A stretch of DNA of 44,917 bases from Folioceros fuciformis (taxonomy: Eukaryota; Anthocerotophyta; Anthocerotopsida; Anthocerotales): positions 1-44,917 of the forward strand of contig JBNGIO010005642.1 in assembly GCA_049999805.1 (NCBI GenBank), read 5' to 3'. Each line of letters starts with the position of its first letter. Position 1 is the first letter of the stretch. The notes beneath the pieces were generated by a model. The model searched no databases. It was not told the DNA's origin and was given only the letters and a program-made list of their open reading frames with translations. This document shows positions 31,527 to 42,835 of the stretch, piece after piece. The translations under genes were made by a program, and so were the position numbers.

Positions 31527-33695
31527 CCCTCCGACCTCAGCAGACTCACATCCCCTCCTTCTCTTCTCTTGTCCTCTCCTCTCCTTTGCTTTGCTTTCCT
31601 TTCCTTCACACTCCAACCCACAAAACCCACCACCCACTACTCCTAATGCCCTAGCGAGCTGGGCACCCGAATTGGCCTGGCCTCAGTGTCCGCCTTCAGA
31701 CCTAAAGCTCCACCTCCGCGCCAGCACACGGCAATTGGGGCCCCCATAGCCAGTCCAGCGGGGGAGGACGAAGAAAGCCCGTCCACCTGAACAACAATGC
31801 CCGCACCTGTTGCTCACGTGCCGGGTGCAGCAGCAGAAGAAGCAGCAGCCGCAGCCGCAGCAGCAGCGGCAGCCGCCGCCGCCGCCATCCTGAAGCTGAA
31901 GCTCCTGTAGGGAGGGAGGTCCCAGATCGGACACGAGCTGCGAGAATGCGCAAATGAGAAGTAAGGAGGGCAGGAGGGTGAGGAGAGAGGGGAAGGATGG
32001 AGGCCGTGCCGGGCCGTGCGGTGCCGTGCCGTGGGCTGGCCTAGCGTGGCCGCGGCCGTACTCTACTAGCGGGGCCTGCAGCACGGAAGCAGGCAGAGGC
32101 AGCAGCGGGGCGTGCTTCGCGTCCGTCCACAGTAGCCTGGCCTGGCGTAGCGTAGCCTTGCCTTGCCTTGCCTAGTGAAGCTGCTGCTGCTGCTGCTGTG
32201 GACGAGGAGGAGAAGAGGAAGGGAGGAAGAAGGAGGCGGGACCGGGCACGGGCACGGGCTGGCCGGGTAGACAGACACTGGCACACACTCTGCACACTCC
32301 AGCCCAGAACCCAGGACCAGAGCCAGAGGCAGAGCCCAGTCGAGCCAGGCCAGGCCAGGCAAGGCGGGGGGTGAGGCGAGGCGAGTCGAGTCGAGTCGAG
32401 GCGATGAAGATAAAGAGAGATGAAGGGGACAGAGACAAACGGCTGGGGCTGCCGCACCTGCAGCCTTAATGCGATCCGCCCTTCCCGGCAAGTGTGTGTG
32501 TGAAGTGGCTCAACTAAAGGCATGAATGAAGACGGGCCAGCCTTCCCCCCCTCTCTTCTTCCCTTCCAGGGGTCCCCACCTTCGCAGCTCGCGCCGGCGA
32601 AATCGCAGCTTTCGCCGTGGGTGACATGTTGATAACCCGTCGACACCACCTTGGGCTTTGCCTTTGCCTTGGGCCTCTGCCTTGGGCCTCGCCTCGGCCT
32701 CTGCCTGGGCCTTCGCCGTCACCTTCGCCGTTTCCTCCGCCTTTCAAACCTCCCTATCACTCCCGCCTGCCTGCCTTCCCACGTCCCCACCCAACCCACA
32801 CACCCCGCCACAAATGGATTTGGGATCTGCATCTCAGAAATCTCAATCCCGTGGAACGCATCTATGCACTTTTCACACTCCTGCCACAATCAATGGATCC
32901 ATATCCTGGCTGCATTAGCACCGCAACCACGGTTGTTGGTCCTTCCCATTCACCTTCATCCATACTGACAAGAAGCGGAATGGAAGACGGTGCTACACAA
33001 TCTGGAGAGCAAGTTTAGTCCTTCAGCACCAATTAACTTAAGCAACTGCTGAATCCTGGGAGCCATCCTTTCTGTAAAAGTGAGTGACAAGACATGGATC
33101 GAGGAAGGAGGGCAGTGCCGTACCGGATGCATCTTCACAACACAACATAAAGCAACGTGCATCTGGCCCTACTGGGACAGAGACTACGACACATGATGGA
33201 GAAATTGTTCCAACATCATTTACCATCGCTAACGTTTCACGACTCACGATTCGGGCTCGGGGAACAGGCACGCCTAATTGGACTCGGTAAGTTCTGCAAC
33301 CAGCACGCGGGGCTGGGACCATCGGACAGGCAGGCCTTCAGGTGGCGATGCGCACAATCCCTGACTGCTGCCAGGCCAACGTTCGGAATTCGACATCGGA
33401 TCACATTAAATACTAAAATCTGCGGAATCACGTAGCAGCTGAGGCCGAGTCCAAGGGGGCCCTCGGACAGCCAGCCACTCAGGTACAACTCTACCCCACA
33501 AACGTTGTACTGCAACTTACTCGCAGCCGTGCCAGTGAGTGCGCGCCGACGGACAGTGGGCAGATTCTTGAAACTTCCTTCTCATTTGAGCCACAGCTTC
33601 GTCATACAAAGATTTTTCTCTTGGAGAGGAATAAGCTCTCATCAAAAATGCTGATGATAACAACAGGGGAATCCTATCGCAGACCTACCGTACTC
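31527..33695. other. kinase promoter/leader region and eL30 downstream flank
   Basis: GC-rich low-complexity DNA: CAGCAGCCGC-type runs near 31825-31890, GCCTTGCCTT and GCTGCT runs near 32155-32200, and GAGTCGAGTC near 32380-32400. Frames of up to 202 codons are open on several strands at once and look like compositional artefacts. No further gene is recognised. Confidence 0.5.
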
Positions 33696-34508
33696 TCATT
33701 CGGCTGGCATCGTCCTGATGATGTCAGAATCACCTGCACACGCAGGCGACATGAGTGAGAGTGCGCAGAGCAGGCGCTTCGTAGATTTCCCCAGCTAAGC
33801 AGAGGAAAGGGAAGCCGTGACAGCGGGTATATACCAGGATCTGTGATACTCAGACAGCTCACTCTGTAGTACTTCCCGCAGGCGGTACCCAGGTCGACGT
33901 TGTCTGTAAACGGATGCAAAACAACGAGATTTAGGCCTAAGAAGCTGGCGACGTGCTGGCTGCTGAGCGTTCTCGCAGTCCACTCGGAAGCAAGCCAGAG
34001 GGCACGGAGAAGGGGAAACCTGAAACCCTCAAGAAAAAACCGAAACCCTCAAGAAAAAACTGAAACCCTCAATCCTGAGTACTTACTGCCGCTGTAGTGG
34101 TGCACGCCGGTCTTCGACAACATGGCGTAGTACTCAATCTCTGATTTTCTTAGAGGCGGACAATTGTTGGAGATGATGACAAGCTTCCCTGTGAGCAAAA
34201 AAACGAGATCCCCCAAGTGAGCAAACCAGAACGACCCCCGACTACAGCCCTAATCCACGAAACGCAGAGGCGTCGAGTTCGGATTACCCTTTCCGCTACG
34301 CAGCGACTTCAAGCATGTTTTGTAGCCGAGCGTGAACTTGCCACTCTTCATCACCAGGGCAAGCCTGTTGTTGATGCTCTCCTGAGCCTTCTTCTGTTCC
34401 GGGTTCACAGGTATAATCCAACACACGTTAGCACTCAGCCAAAATCTACAAGCTAAGCACGCAATCGCAGAGCTGCCGAGAACGCACCGTCTTCTTCGTG
34501 GCCACCAT
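33696..34508 (-). CDS. RPL30: 60S ribosomal protein eL30, 5 exons, 111 aa
   Basis: Exons are 34508-34488, 34393-34288, 34188-34087, 33903-33835 and 33733-33696. All have GT-AG introns, the phases are consistent and they total 112 codons with the stop. The first exon encodes only MVATKKT, a gene structure common for ribosomal proteins. The joined protein shows the eL30 signature throughout: [69 protein letters not shown] and the C-terminal [14 protein letters not shown]. Length equals that of plant orthologues. It is a structural protein of the large cytosolic ribosomal subunit. A CCCTAAA motif at 34605-34611, close upstream of the start, resembles the telo-box seen in plant ribosomal-protein promoters. 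The gene is divergent from the golgin gene. Confidence 0.97.
34022..34072. repeat. 2.5 x 20-bp repeat in eL30 intron 3
   Basis: GAAACCCTCAAGAAAAAACC-type units at 34022-34041, 34042-34061 and a partial unit from 34062 lie next to the intron donor. Confidence 0.9.
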
Positions 34509-35263
34509 TTTGACAAGGCGTGAGAATTCCGGCGCAGAGGTTGGGCGAGCGCGGGACTGACCTGAACGCCTTCCGCGTAGAAAGGCAGAGAGAGTCGCAC
34601 AAAAGCCCTAAATCGCCACAGAGAAATGGAGAGAAGGGATACAGAGAGCGGACATAAGTACTTTAACCAGGAAATTATATTAGGAACTACTATGTGTATG
34701 TAGTCCTAAGGCTAACTGGAATAGTTTGGAATGAACCTCAACGTACAGTACATCAACGTGGACGGGGGCACATTCATTCCACATGGAACTGAAGTTCGTG
34801 AAGGATCTTCTTTTTGTGGAAAACGGAGTCCTGCGTAACGTCCATTGCGGATTCCTGGTACACCATCTCTAGGTTCTGAAGGATTGTCTTTCACGACTGG
34901 ATGGTACCCCAGGGGAGCTCCAGAATTAGGTCAGTGGGGAGCCAAACGCTGCACCAACAGCTCGTCGGAATAACACGACCAGAAAGGGTGCACCGCGTCG
35001 GTCCCTCTCCCGCTGCCTGGTACGAAAACTTTTCGACCGAAACCTTCGTTTTTTTTTTTTTCTTCCTTCAGCACCGTTGTCTCCTGGCTTCAGTGCCTGG
35101 ATCTGCAGCGTTGTGGTCGTTGCCGGGCAATTGATTTGATTCTCAGACCAGACCAGAGGACTTGGCGAAGAACGTGGAAGTGGACATGGATTGGAGATTC
35201 GGGGCTGCCTTTCTGTGAAGTGGTTGATCGGGAACTCGGGACGATATTGTTTGTACCAGGGCC
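34509..35263. promoter_or_regulatory. divergent promoter region between eL30 and golgin
   Basis: The start codons of two oppositely oriented genes are 755 bp apart with no coding sequence between them. It includes AGCCCTAAA near the eL30 start and a T-rich run at about 35049-35061 on the golgin side. Exact transcription starts cannot be read from the sequence. Confidence 0.6.
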
Positions 35264-38200
35264 ATGGCTTCGTGGTTGCGCGCTGCAGAAGGTGAGCTTG
35301 TGGTTTCAGCAGCTGTGGCTGGCCATGGCTGCATATCGCTGGCAGTGGGTATCGGAGGGGATGGGGGAAGGGTGGTGGTTGTGGATTCGTCTCCGGGGGT
35401 TTGACATCTGAGAGTCCATCGTGGATGTTCTTTGTTGAGGTGCTTGCCGGGAGTTTGAGGGTTTTGATCGTTTGGATCGTCGTCGCACTTGCAGAGCTAT
35501 TTGAGGTTGTTGATCGCACAGCCAAGCAAGTGGTGGCCGATGCAATTACTGTTCCTGGAGGTTGGTGGCTTCCACGCCCTATGTTCCCCGTGGTCGGCTG
35601 AATCGGAATTGGTGGTTTGCATTGTGGGAGGTGCTTTGGAGAGCTGCTGAAGCTTTTTTCAGCATTTTTGGTAGCTTAGCTTAATCGCATCGTTTTGGCA
35701 TTGTAATTGGTGCCAGTTTGAGCTGTATTGCTGAGGTGGCCGCTTTTGTATAAACAGGGGCTGCTGAACCTGTTCCAGCACGGAGGCAGGCGCCAGGCCG
35801 AGAAAGGGTAGGAATGTTTGTCTTTACACAGCTAGAGGGAGACGCGAATGGAAACGGATTGTCCTGTTAATGTTTGTGTTCGTTTACTTGGTGCCGCGAT
35901 CAGATTGGAACACAAACGTCTCATTTTCGTGGGTCCGTTTCGCAAGTACCTGCCAGAGCTGTGCCTGCTGCAAGTGAAGTGACGAAGGACGCTTCTCAAA
36001 CCCAGCTACCGCATGTGATTTCCAGAAGCGGCCTTCAGACAGACGAACAGTCGAGTGTGGCATCCAAGGGCCCGAAATTTGGAGATCAAGGAGCAAGGCC
36101 TGCTCAAAGTGCACAGCCTGGGGATAGGGTAGAGGTTGTTCCTAGCAATGGCTTGTCGGTCACTTCTGTTGAAAAGGAGCTCCTGGCATCGCCAGACTTG
36201 GAGGAAAGACAGACACAAATTGAAAATGAAGAGGCCCCTACAGCTGAGTCTGGAGAGCCCAGTGATTTGATTGAGGTGGTGCCAGCGGATCCAACGTCTC
36301 ATGAGGACCCCACTATTCAAAGGGTCAGCACACCTCCCGGAGATTCGGATCTGTCGAGGGCATCGGACAACGAGGTGTGTGACGTGGCGAAACATGAGGT
36401 CCAGGTGGAGAACACCGCGGGTGCAGTTGAGGGGCCTGTGGACGGTAGCTCTACACCAGAGGGTTTTGGCGATGGCCAAGAGAAATCTGGAAGTGAAAAA
36501 GGACCGAGTTCCGACAGACACCTTCAATCCCATGGGGACCTGAAACAAGATGCTATTCCAAGAGTGGAGGATCAACTTGAGGAAGTGCGTGACTGAATAT
36601 TTTCCTGGTCTGCTGTGTTGGGGCTGTCATGCAGTGCAGTCCTATGTGGACCTGTTTCATCGTTTTCTTTTTACAGGCAAGAGGATTGCTTGCTTCTGGG
36701 GTGTCAACTAGCTCATCAAAGGAAGCACGCTTAGCAAAGGTATCCTGATTTTCCAGCTGGTGTCTGCAAATTCTGTATCTTTTATAGTGTGTGCCTGGTG
36801 AAAAGTGAGCTCTGTATTCCGTCACTCTTGAGAGTCTGAAGTGAAACTGTTCTTGATGTTCCTGAACGTGCTGGTTCGTTTTTTGTAGGTCTGCACTGGT
36901 CTTTCAGCTCGACTCCAGGAGTACAAAGCGGAAAACGCCCAATTGGAGGAGCTATTGCGGACTGAGGTGCTTTTCCCTCATTGCAGTTCTCAGGTCCTTG
37001 GTATCTGTGAGTTGCTTGTTACCGTAGGACAGAGTGCCTGAGAAGGCATGTACAGGTCAGTGGTGACAAGCTGACTTGGAACCATTGCAGCTCAGAGCCA
37101 GATGTATGTTGGCGTTTGGTTAAACAGAGGGAAGCAAAAGGATTGTACGATGCTGCTATCAAACAGCTTCAGCAGGATCTGCTCTCGGCCAATTCTGCAG
37201 CAGCTGGCATAGAGGCAGAGATGGCGGCAGCATTAGCGTCTAAGAATGCGGAGATTGACTCTCTTAGGACCTCATTTGATGCAGTCAAGCGCCAGGCCTC
37301 TTTAGCAGAAGGGAAACTTGCTACCCTGCAGGTATCATGGCGAGTTGTCAGTGTTTCGTATGCTGACGTTCATTTATTGCATACTAGTGATTAATGCAAT
37401 TTTTGGTGAACAGTGTAGTATTTATAGCGCTTCTTGAGATTTTCAGGCACTAGGTAGGACCTTGTCTAGTTCATGGTCGCAACGCAGATGCTCTGTTGTT
37501 ACGTGTATTGGGAACTCCTCCTGAAGCTTTTGTCATACATTTCACACTTCGGGTGCTGTAGGCAAACACTGATGCTGTTTCCAAACATCGCGACATGACA
37601 GAGAGTAGAATGATTCAGGTAAAGCCTCTTTCAGTTTAATTTGGCACAATTTGACACAGGTTTGGTGGATGGTTATTGATATCCATTGCTTTCGTTTCAC
37701 AGGCTCTTCGCGAGGAATTGATTCTAGCTGAACGTCGGGCAGAAGAGGAACATCTTGCCCATAATGCCACACGGAGGGTATCTACCAAAGCACCTTGATC
37801 AGCTTCCCTTGAGACTTCTCCTACAGCAGCCTTCAAGTTGTTGGATTTTTTAATTTGGAGTGGCTTTACCAGGCTGCTGTGGAAAGGGAAACAGAGCTAG
37901 AGCAGCACATGGCAGAGAACACCGTGGCCTTGATGAGGATGCAGGTACCTGAATTTGGTCTTAGGCTGTTCATTGGCTGTGTCTTGGATTCTCTCACGCA
38001 GTAGCTGACCTCTTTCAGGCTCTTCACAAATCGTTGCTGGTCCCTTGGGTTGACAGCCTTGTGTTGATGGACTCGTCTAATTGCCAGAGAACATTGGAAG
38101 AGCGTGGACAAAGAGTCGCTGACCTGGAGCAGCAAAAATCCATGCTTGAAGTGAGGGTTCTCTCTGGACTTTCTAATTTCGCGTATGATTGTTAAGGTTT

Positions 38201-39870
38201 TCAAAGTGGCTATCCTCTCTTTAACTGACCTGTTCATGATTTTTGTTTCTCGTGGTAGGTTGATTGTACCACATTGAATCAAGAACTACAGGAAATGGAA
38301 GCCAGATATCGAAGGGAACAGAAGCGTCCGTCTGAGGATGCTGCTTCAAACATACAAGTACGTTTCGGTTTCAGATATTTTGTGGCATCCATGTCAGTAG
38401 CTGTGGATTTACAGTGAGGTATCCGTGTCACAGGCCTGGAGAGAGGAGGTCGACCGGGCAAGGCAGGCTCAACGGGAAGCCGAGAGCAAACTTGTGGCTA
38501 TGGAGGTATTGGTCCTTCTGTGCAGCAGTTTTCAAGCATGCTTTTTTGGTGGTTGTTGTGTACCTTTCAATGGACCAGTGGCTCGCTAGCTTCAGAGTCT
38601 TGCCACAACATAGGTTACCAGGAGCCTTCGACCTTATGGTTACTTTTGAAACTCGTTCCTGACTACAGAGTTGATGTTTTGTGGATTGTAGGCAGAGACT
38701 CAAAAGCTTCGAGTTGACTTGGCGAGCACAAAGCAAGATATGGAACGCTCATCATCACAGGTGACTGGTGTGGCTACTTTTCTTATGATATGGCCTTGCA
38801 AGAGGAAGAAAGAAAGAGTAAGGAGCTGAAAGACAGGTGTTTCATGTTTCAGGCTAATGCAGAGTTGGAGAAAAGGTTTCGGGAGCTGACGGAACTGCTG
38901 GTCTGGAAATAAACCGTCTATTATGCCCAGCTATCAGGGGACTTCCAGTTTTTCAAGTCTGACAAATCATGGGAGGCAAAGAAGAAACTAATAGTTCTTG
39001 CCAAACACTGCAGTACCTGAAGCAGACTCAGTTGGAGCAAATGGCTACTGAGAAAGCAGCAGCAGTGCTTCAGTTGGAGAAAGAGTCGAGGCGTGTTAGG
39101 GAGGCCAAGGTAGAGCCCTTTGAGATTCTTAATCCTTTTCAGTCTGGCTACCGGTTACGTCTTCTCCCTGGGGCTGCCTTAACTCCTTTCCTGCAGGCGG
39201 AAGTAGAGAGGAGTAAGAGCCTGCGACAAGCTATGTCTTTCGGTGATGACGATGATCATGCCCTCAGGTCATTCGAGTAAGTTTTTTTGTCTGTGTGTCA
39301 GAATCGTGTGAATTTACAGCATGAGCTGATCTTGATCTCTTAATCGTTTGCAGTTTGTTCGGCCTACACCAGAGACGGCTTGGCCCCAGTATACAGGTCA
39401 AACATTTTCCTTGAGTTGGATCTTCTTTGAATTTTTTTAGGGGCTGGTGTTAACTTTCAAACCTTCCCCGATTACCTTGCACTAGACGGCGGCCAAGTTT
39501 ATAGACATCGGAGCCGTTAGCGCTGGACGGTTTCTTTGGAGGCGACCTTTTGCCCGGCTGGCTGTCGTGTTTTATGTGGTAAGAGGCAGCAGAATCTGGA
39601 ATAATTTGGGGCCATGTCGACCGTCTGCCTCTAACTTATGCTTGTTAACTGTTCACAGGTCTTCGTCCATCTCTTCCTCCTGTACTTGCTCCATCGTCTG
39701 CAGGTAAATATAGAGTGACATTCAGGGTCCGTGTGTGCATCATCCTACTCCTGTTTGCGCAACACTCACAAGAGTCCTGTGTCATCTCCTTGCAGGTCAG
39801 AGCAGACCGATCAGTTTCTCTGGGGGAATATGAAGCTGCGTTCTCAGCTGGCATAACCAGACATGGGTGA
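35264..39870 (+). CDS. golgin candidate 1 / golgin-84-like Golgi tether, 21 exons, 718 aa
   Basis: Exons: 35264-35291, 35495-35560, 35758-35807, 35904-36584, 36677-36739, 36889-36966, 37128-37331, 37562-37618, 37703-37777, 37873-37944, 38088-38150, 38259-38357, 38434-38505, 38692-38760, 38853-38900, 39014-39109, 39197-39276, 39354-39396, 39486-39578, 39659-39703 and 39796-39870. All have GT-AG borders and matching phases, 719 codons with the stop. The N-terminus MASWLRAAEELFEVVD is the golgin-84 signature. A long acidic, low-complexity exon (residues 49-275) follows, then a coiled coil from about 300 to 620 (SARLQEYKAENAQLEELL and heptad-rich exons). Near the C-terminus comes RFLWRRPFARLAV and a membrane span at about 670-692, the tail anchor that holds golgin-84 in the cis-Golgi membrane, where it tethers vesicles. 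Length is near the plant orthologue. An in-frame upstream acceptor at 38018 could add 23 residues. Confidence 0.95.
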
Positions 39871-39998
39871 ACAACCGATTGTAGTAACCACTGCAAGTTT
39901 TCCGCTTGGGAATTGCTCGTACTATGCTTGTAGCACCGGACCAAGTGCGAGAATTAATTCCGGCTGATGGGTTGGCATAGTCGATTGACGCCAGATGG
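39871..39998. other. 128-bp gap between convergent stop codons
   Basis: The golgin gene (+) and the tyrosyl-tRNA synthetase gene (minus) end facing each other. Both 3' UTRs and poly(A) signals must fit or overlap here. Confidence 0.85.
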
Positions 39999-41621
39999 CT
40001 AGGCAATTCTGACCAACAATTTGTTCTTTTTGCCTGCTGACAAAAGGAAAAGTCTCCCGTCAACGATGTCCGGGAACTCGAGCACCTTGCCTTCATCCTC
40101 TACCTTTTCGTTGTTTAGATAAAGGCCACCCTGCTTGATGAGGCGACGAGCAGCACCTTTGCTAGGCACCAGACCGGAGTAGGCGCATACATCTACCAGG
40201 GGCTTGCCTAAGACGGAATCCCGTGACAAGGAGCAGAATGGTATGTCTTCCGATATGGCCTCCAGAGCGAGGGAATCCAATCTCGTGGCAGCTCCCGGAG
40301 CCAGGGCGTTTGTGGCCCTGACGGCTTCCTCCAGTCCACCATCTCCGTGCACAAATCGAGTCACCTCCTCTGCGAGTCTTCTCTGTGCCGTGTTTGGAAC
40401 ATAGTCAGGCCTGCCCATGCTCGATTCCAGCGCCCCGATTTCCTCCAAACTCAGGAACGTGAGCATCTTGAGAAACTTGATCACGTCCGAGTCCGGTGTA
40501 GCAAACAGATGCTGGTAGAATTTGTAGGGAGAGAGCAAGGCCGGGGCAAGCCAGACTGCGCCCCCCTCCGATTTCCCAAACTTGGTCCCGTCGCTCTTCA
40601 CCAGCAGAGGATGAGTAAGTCCGAACGCTCCCTCCTGTTGCAAAATCTTCCTGATGAGGTCTGTCCCGGCCGTGATGTTTCCCCACTGATCGCTGCCGCC
40701 GATCTGCACAGCCACTCCCTCCTCCCGGAACAGATGCACAAAGTCAAAGCCTTGAAGAAGCTGATACGAGAACTCGGTGAAGCTCATCCCGTCCTCGGAT
40801 TGCAGCCTCTTCTTCACACTCTCCTTCGCCATCATGGTGCCAACCCTGGCATACTTGCCGACATCCCGCATAAAGTCCAGCATACTGAAGTCCTTCCACC
40901 AGTCGTAATTGTTGAACATCAGAGGAGTGTGCAGCCTGGAGCCTCCCTCTTCCGGCGCAGGTCCATCTAGTCTCAAAATGCGGGCTATCACCTCCTGAAT
41001 GCCCTTGGAGTTCCGGTAAATGGCTTCTTCCGACAGGACGGGCCTCTCAGCACTCTTTCCCGACGGATCTCCCACCCGGCCAGTCGCGCCTCCCAGAACC
41101 GCCACGGGAACGTGGCCGCATCTCTGGAACCACGACAGCACAATGATCCCTAACAAGTTCCCTAGATGCAGGCTCTCCGCTGTCGGATCGAACCCGGCGT
41201 ACACCTTCAGCGGAGCCGTGTGCGGCGTGGAGCAAGCGTCCCTGAGCGCCTCCCCCGTGACAGCCTCGATGAGACCTCGCTGCTCCAGAATGTCAATCAC
41301 ATTCCCCGGCGCAACGGCGGCAGCTGGACCAGTCCCTTGCGCAACCAGCTCCCCGGAGACCGCAGCGGCTGTGCATCCTCTCACCTGATGCCGAAAGCAC
41401 GGACTCCTGGCAACTGGAACCCTGCTGGACAAGGATGTGCCCGAATGAAAGTAGCAATTCGTGCTGGTATGCGCTTCACTCGCACGCTGACGCAAGCGGC
41501 AGGGCAACAAAATGGCCCGATGCTTTGACGCCAGAACGGCAATGAGGTACCTGGATGAGAACAGCGGGGGAGGAAAGCAGCAAAGACGATGGCAGGCCAT
41601 AGGCCAGGCCTTGCTTCCCAT
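39999..41621 (-). CDS. tyrosyl-tRNA synthetase, bacterial type, probably organellar; 540 aa, single exon
   Basis: The enzyme charges tRNA-Tyr with tyrosine. It is a class I synthetase of bacterial type: VYAGFDPTAESLHLGN (140-155) contains the HIGH-class motif HLGN, GGSDQWGNI (308-316) binds tyrosine, and KFGKS (347-351) is the KMSKS-class loop. The C-terminus ends in an S4 RNA-binding domain (SGLVPSKGAARRLIKQGG, LYLNNEKV). The roughly 100 residues before the catalytic core are rich in Arg, Ser and Ala with few acids, as expected for a chloroplast and/or mitochondrial transit peptide; plants usually send this enzyme to both. The frame is intact from the ATG at 41621; a second ATG lies at codon 8. 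No intron is needed. It converges on the golgin gene. Confidence 0.96.
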   Translation of the reverse strand: MGSKAWPMACHRLCCFPPPLFSSRYLIAVLASKHRAILLPCRLRQRASEAHTSTNCYFHSGTSLSSRVPVARSPCFRHQVRGCTAAAVSGELVAQGTGPAAAVAPGNVIDILEQRGLIEAVTGEALRDACSTPHTAPLKVYAGFDPTAESLHLGNLLGIIVLSWFQRCGHVPVAVLGGATGRVGDPSGKSAERPVLSEEAIYRNSKGIQEVIARILRLDGPAPEEGGSRLHTPLMFNNYDWWKDFSMLDFMRDVGKYARVGTMMAKESVKKRLQSEDGMSFTEFSYQLLQGFDFVHLFREEGVAVQIGGSDQWGNITAGTDLIRKILQQEGAFGLTHPLLVKSDGTKFGKSEGGAVWLAPALLSPYKFYQHLFATPDSDVIKFLKMLTFLSLEEIGALESSMGRPDYVPNTAQRRLAEEVTRFVHGDGGLEEAVRATNALAPGAATRLDSLALEAISEDIPFCSLSRDSVLGKPLVDVCAYSGLVPSKGAARRLIKQGGLYLNNEKVEDEGKVLEFPDIVDGRLFLLSAGKKNKLLVRIA

Positions 41622-41950
41622 GCAGCCTTCCCCGTTCCCACACCATCAATCACACGAAGAAGGAATTCTGTACGCTCCGTCTCCCGCAAAAAGCCTGACA
41701 CCTTCCTCGGATAATTTCGGATGAAGAATGATTGATCACGACGGGAGATTAGGGCTCGGAAGTAGGTACTGTATGGCGGAAATGCAGAGTTTTTCTACTT
41801 CTCATCCATGCAAGTCTGTGTACTTTTCATCCATGCAATTGTGTGGTGCCTATCCACATGGCGACAATGCAGGTGCCTTGCGGTATTTCAGCAAGTGGAT
41901 TGGACCTGGTCCTCTCCAATAGTCTCCCAGGAACCCTCTTCTCTTATTCA
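41622..41950. other. upstream of the tyrosyl-tRNA synthetase gene
   Basis: Promoter-side sequence without a recognisable gene. A 25-bp near-duplicate occurs at about 41797-41846 (TTCATCCATGCAA and TCTCATCCATGCAA blocks). Confidence 0.5.
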
Positions 41951-42170
41951 ACCTTCCTTGCCTTGCCTTTCCTTCCCTGGCCTTGCCTTGTTGGAGCAGG
42001 AAAGTTGGTGTTTCCATGACTGATTTGCCATTGCAAATGTGGTTTTGTTAGTCAACATCAACCTTCCTTGCCTTGCCTTTCCTTCCCTGGCCTTGCCTTG
42101 CTGGAGCAGGAACGTTGGTGTTTCCATGACTGATTTGCCATTGCAAATGTGGTTTTGTTAGTCAACATCA
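41951..42170. repeat. 2 x 110-bp tandem duplication
   Basis: Units 41951-42060 and 42061-42170 differ at only two positions (T/C at the start of the YTGGAGCAGG block and A/C in AAMGTTGG). Each begins with a CCTTGCCTTGCC-type run. The high identity implies a recent event. Confidence 0.97.
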
Positions 42171-42804
42171 TCTTCAATCCTTCCAAGCGGTGGCAGAGGG
42201 TTGCACCATGACAACTTGGTGTATCGGACAAGAACAACACAATTGTAGTAGACAGAACTTGTGTGTAGGGCAAGAACAAGATGGGGCGTAGATAGCATCT
42301 TCCGCAATTGCAATAGACAGGGCTTCCACATCTGGTCCCTACTTTGATATCCTTGATTGTGGTAGACCAACGAGGGAGCTTACTTCTTGGTGATCAAGTG
42401 CTCGGGAAAGCTGGTTCCCTCTGCCTTTGACGTAGATGGATTCGTTCGAATTATCTATATATAATAAAATTATATTCTCACGGGGTTCATGGAGTGGTAA
42501 AGTTGAAAGATGGATGAGATTTTTTTTATCTTTCCTGAATCGTAGAGAAAGGAAGTTACGGTGAATGGCCCGAGAATGGCGGGGAAATTGGGTTGGGTGC
42601 CGCGGGGTCCAAGGGGCGAGCGAGAGACGGAAAGAGGGGAAGAGGGGAAGAAGGGGAAGGAACGGAGAAATCACGATCGAGCCAGGAGAGGCCAGGAAGA
42701 CGGAGAGTGGAGAAACCGGAGCCGAAATAGCCGGGAGAAGGAAGGGGAGACGAGAAATGGCAGGCAACCAAGGTGGGAAATGAATATAAAAATGACGTCA
42801 GGGA

Positions 42805-42835
<31 letters not shown>

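Noticed and set aside
30968-31654. Plus-strand frames of 90-146 codons opposite the kinase N-terminus
   Set aside because: They are shadows of the high-GC kinase coding exon.
32041-32649. 202-codon minus-strand frame upstream of the kinase gene
   Set aside because: It is low-complexity GC-rich DNA with other frames open at the same place.
33600-33660. TTGATGA box downstream of eL30 considered as a C/D snoRNA
   Set aside because: No paired D box or terminal stem was found at a suitable distance.
35874-35903. ATG-like start of the large golgin exon as a separate gene
   Set aside because: The long frame is exon 4 of the golgin gene, entered through an acceptor at 35903, in phase with upstream exons that carry the MASWL signature.
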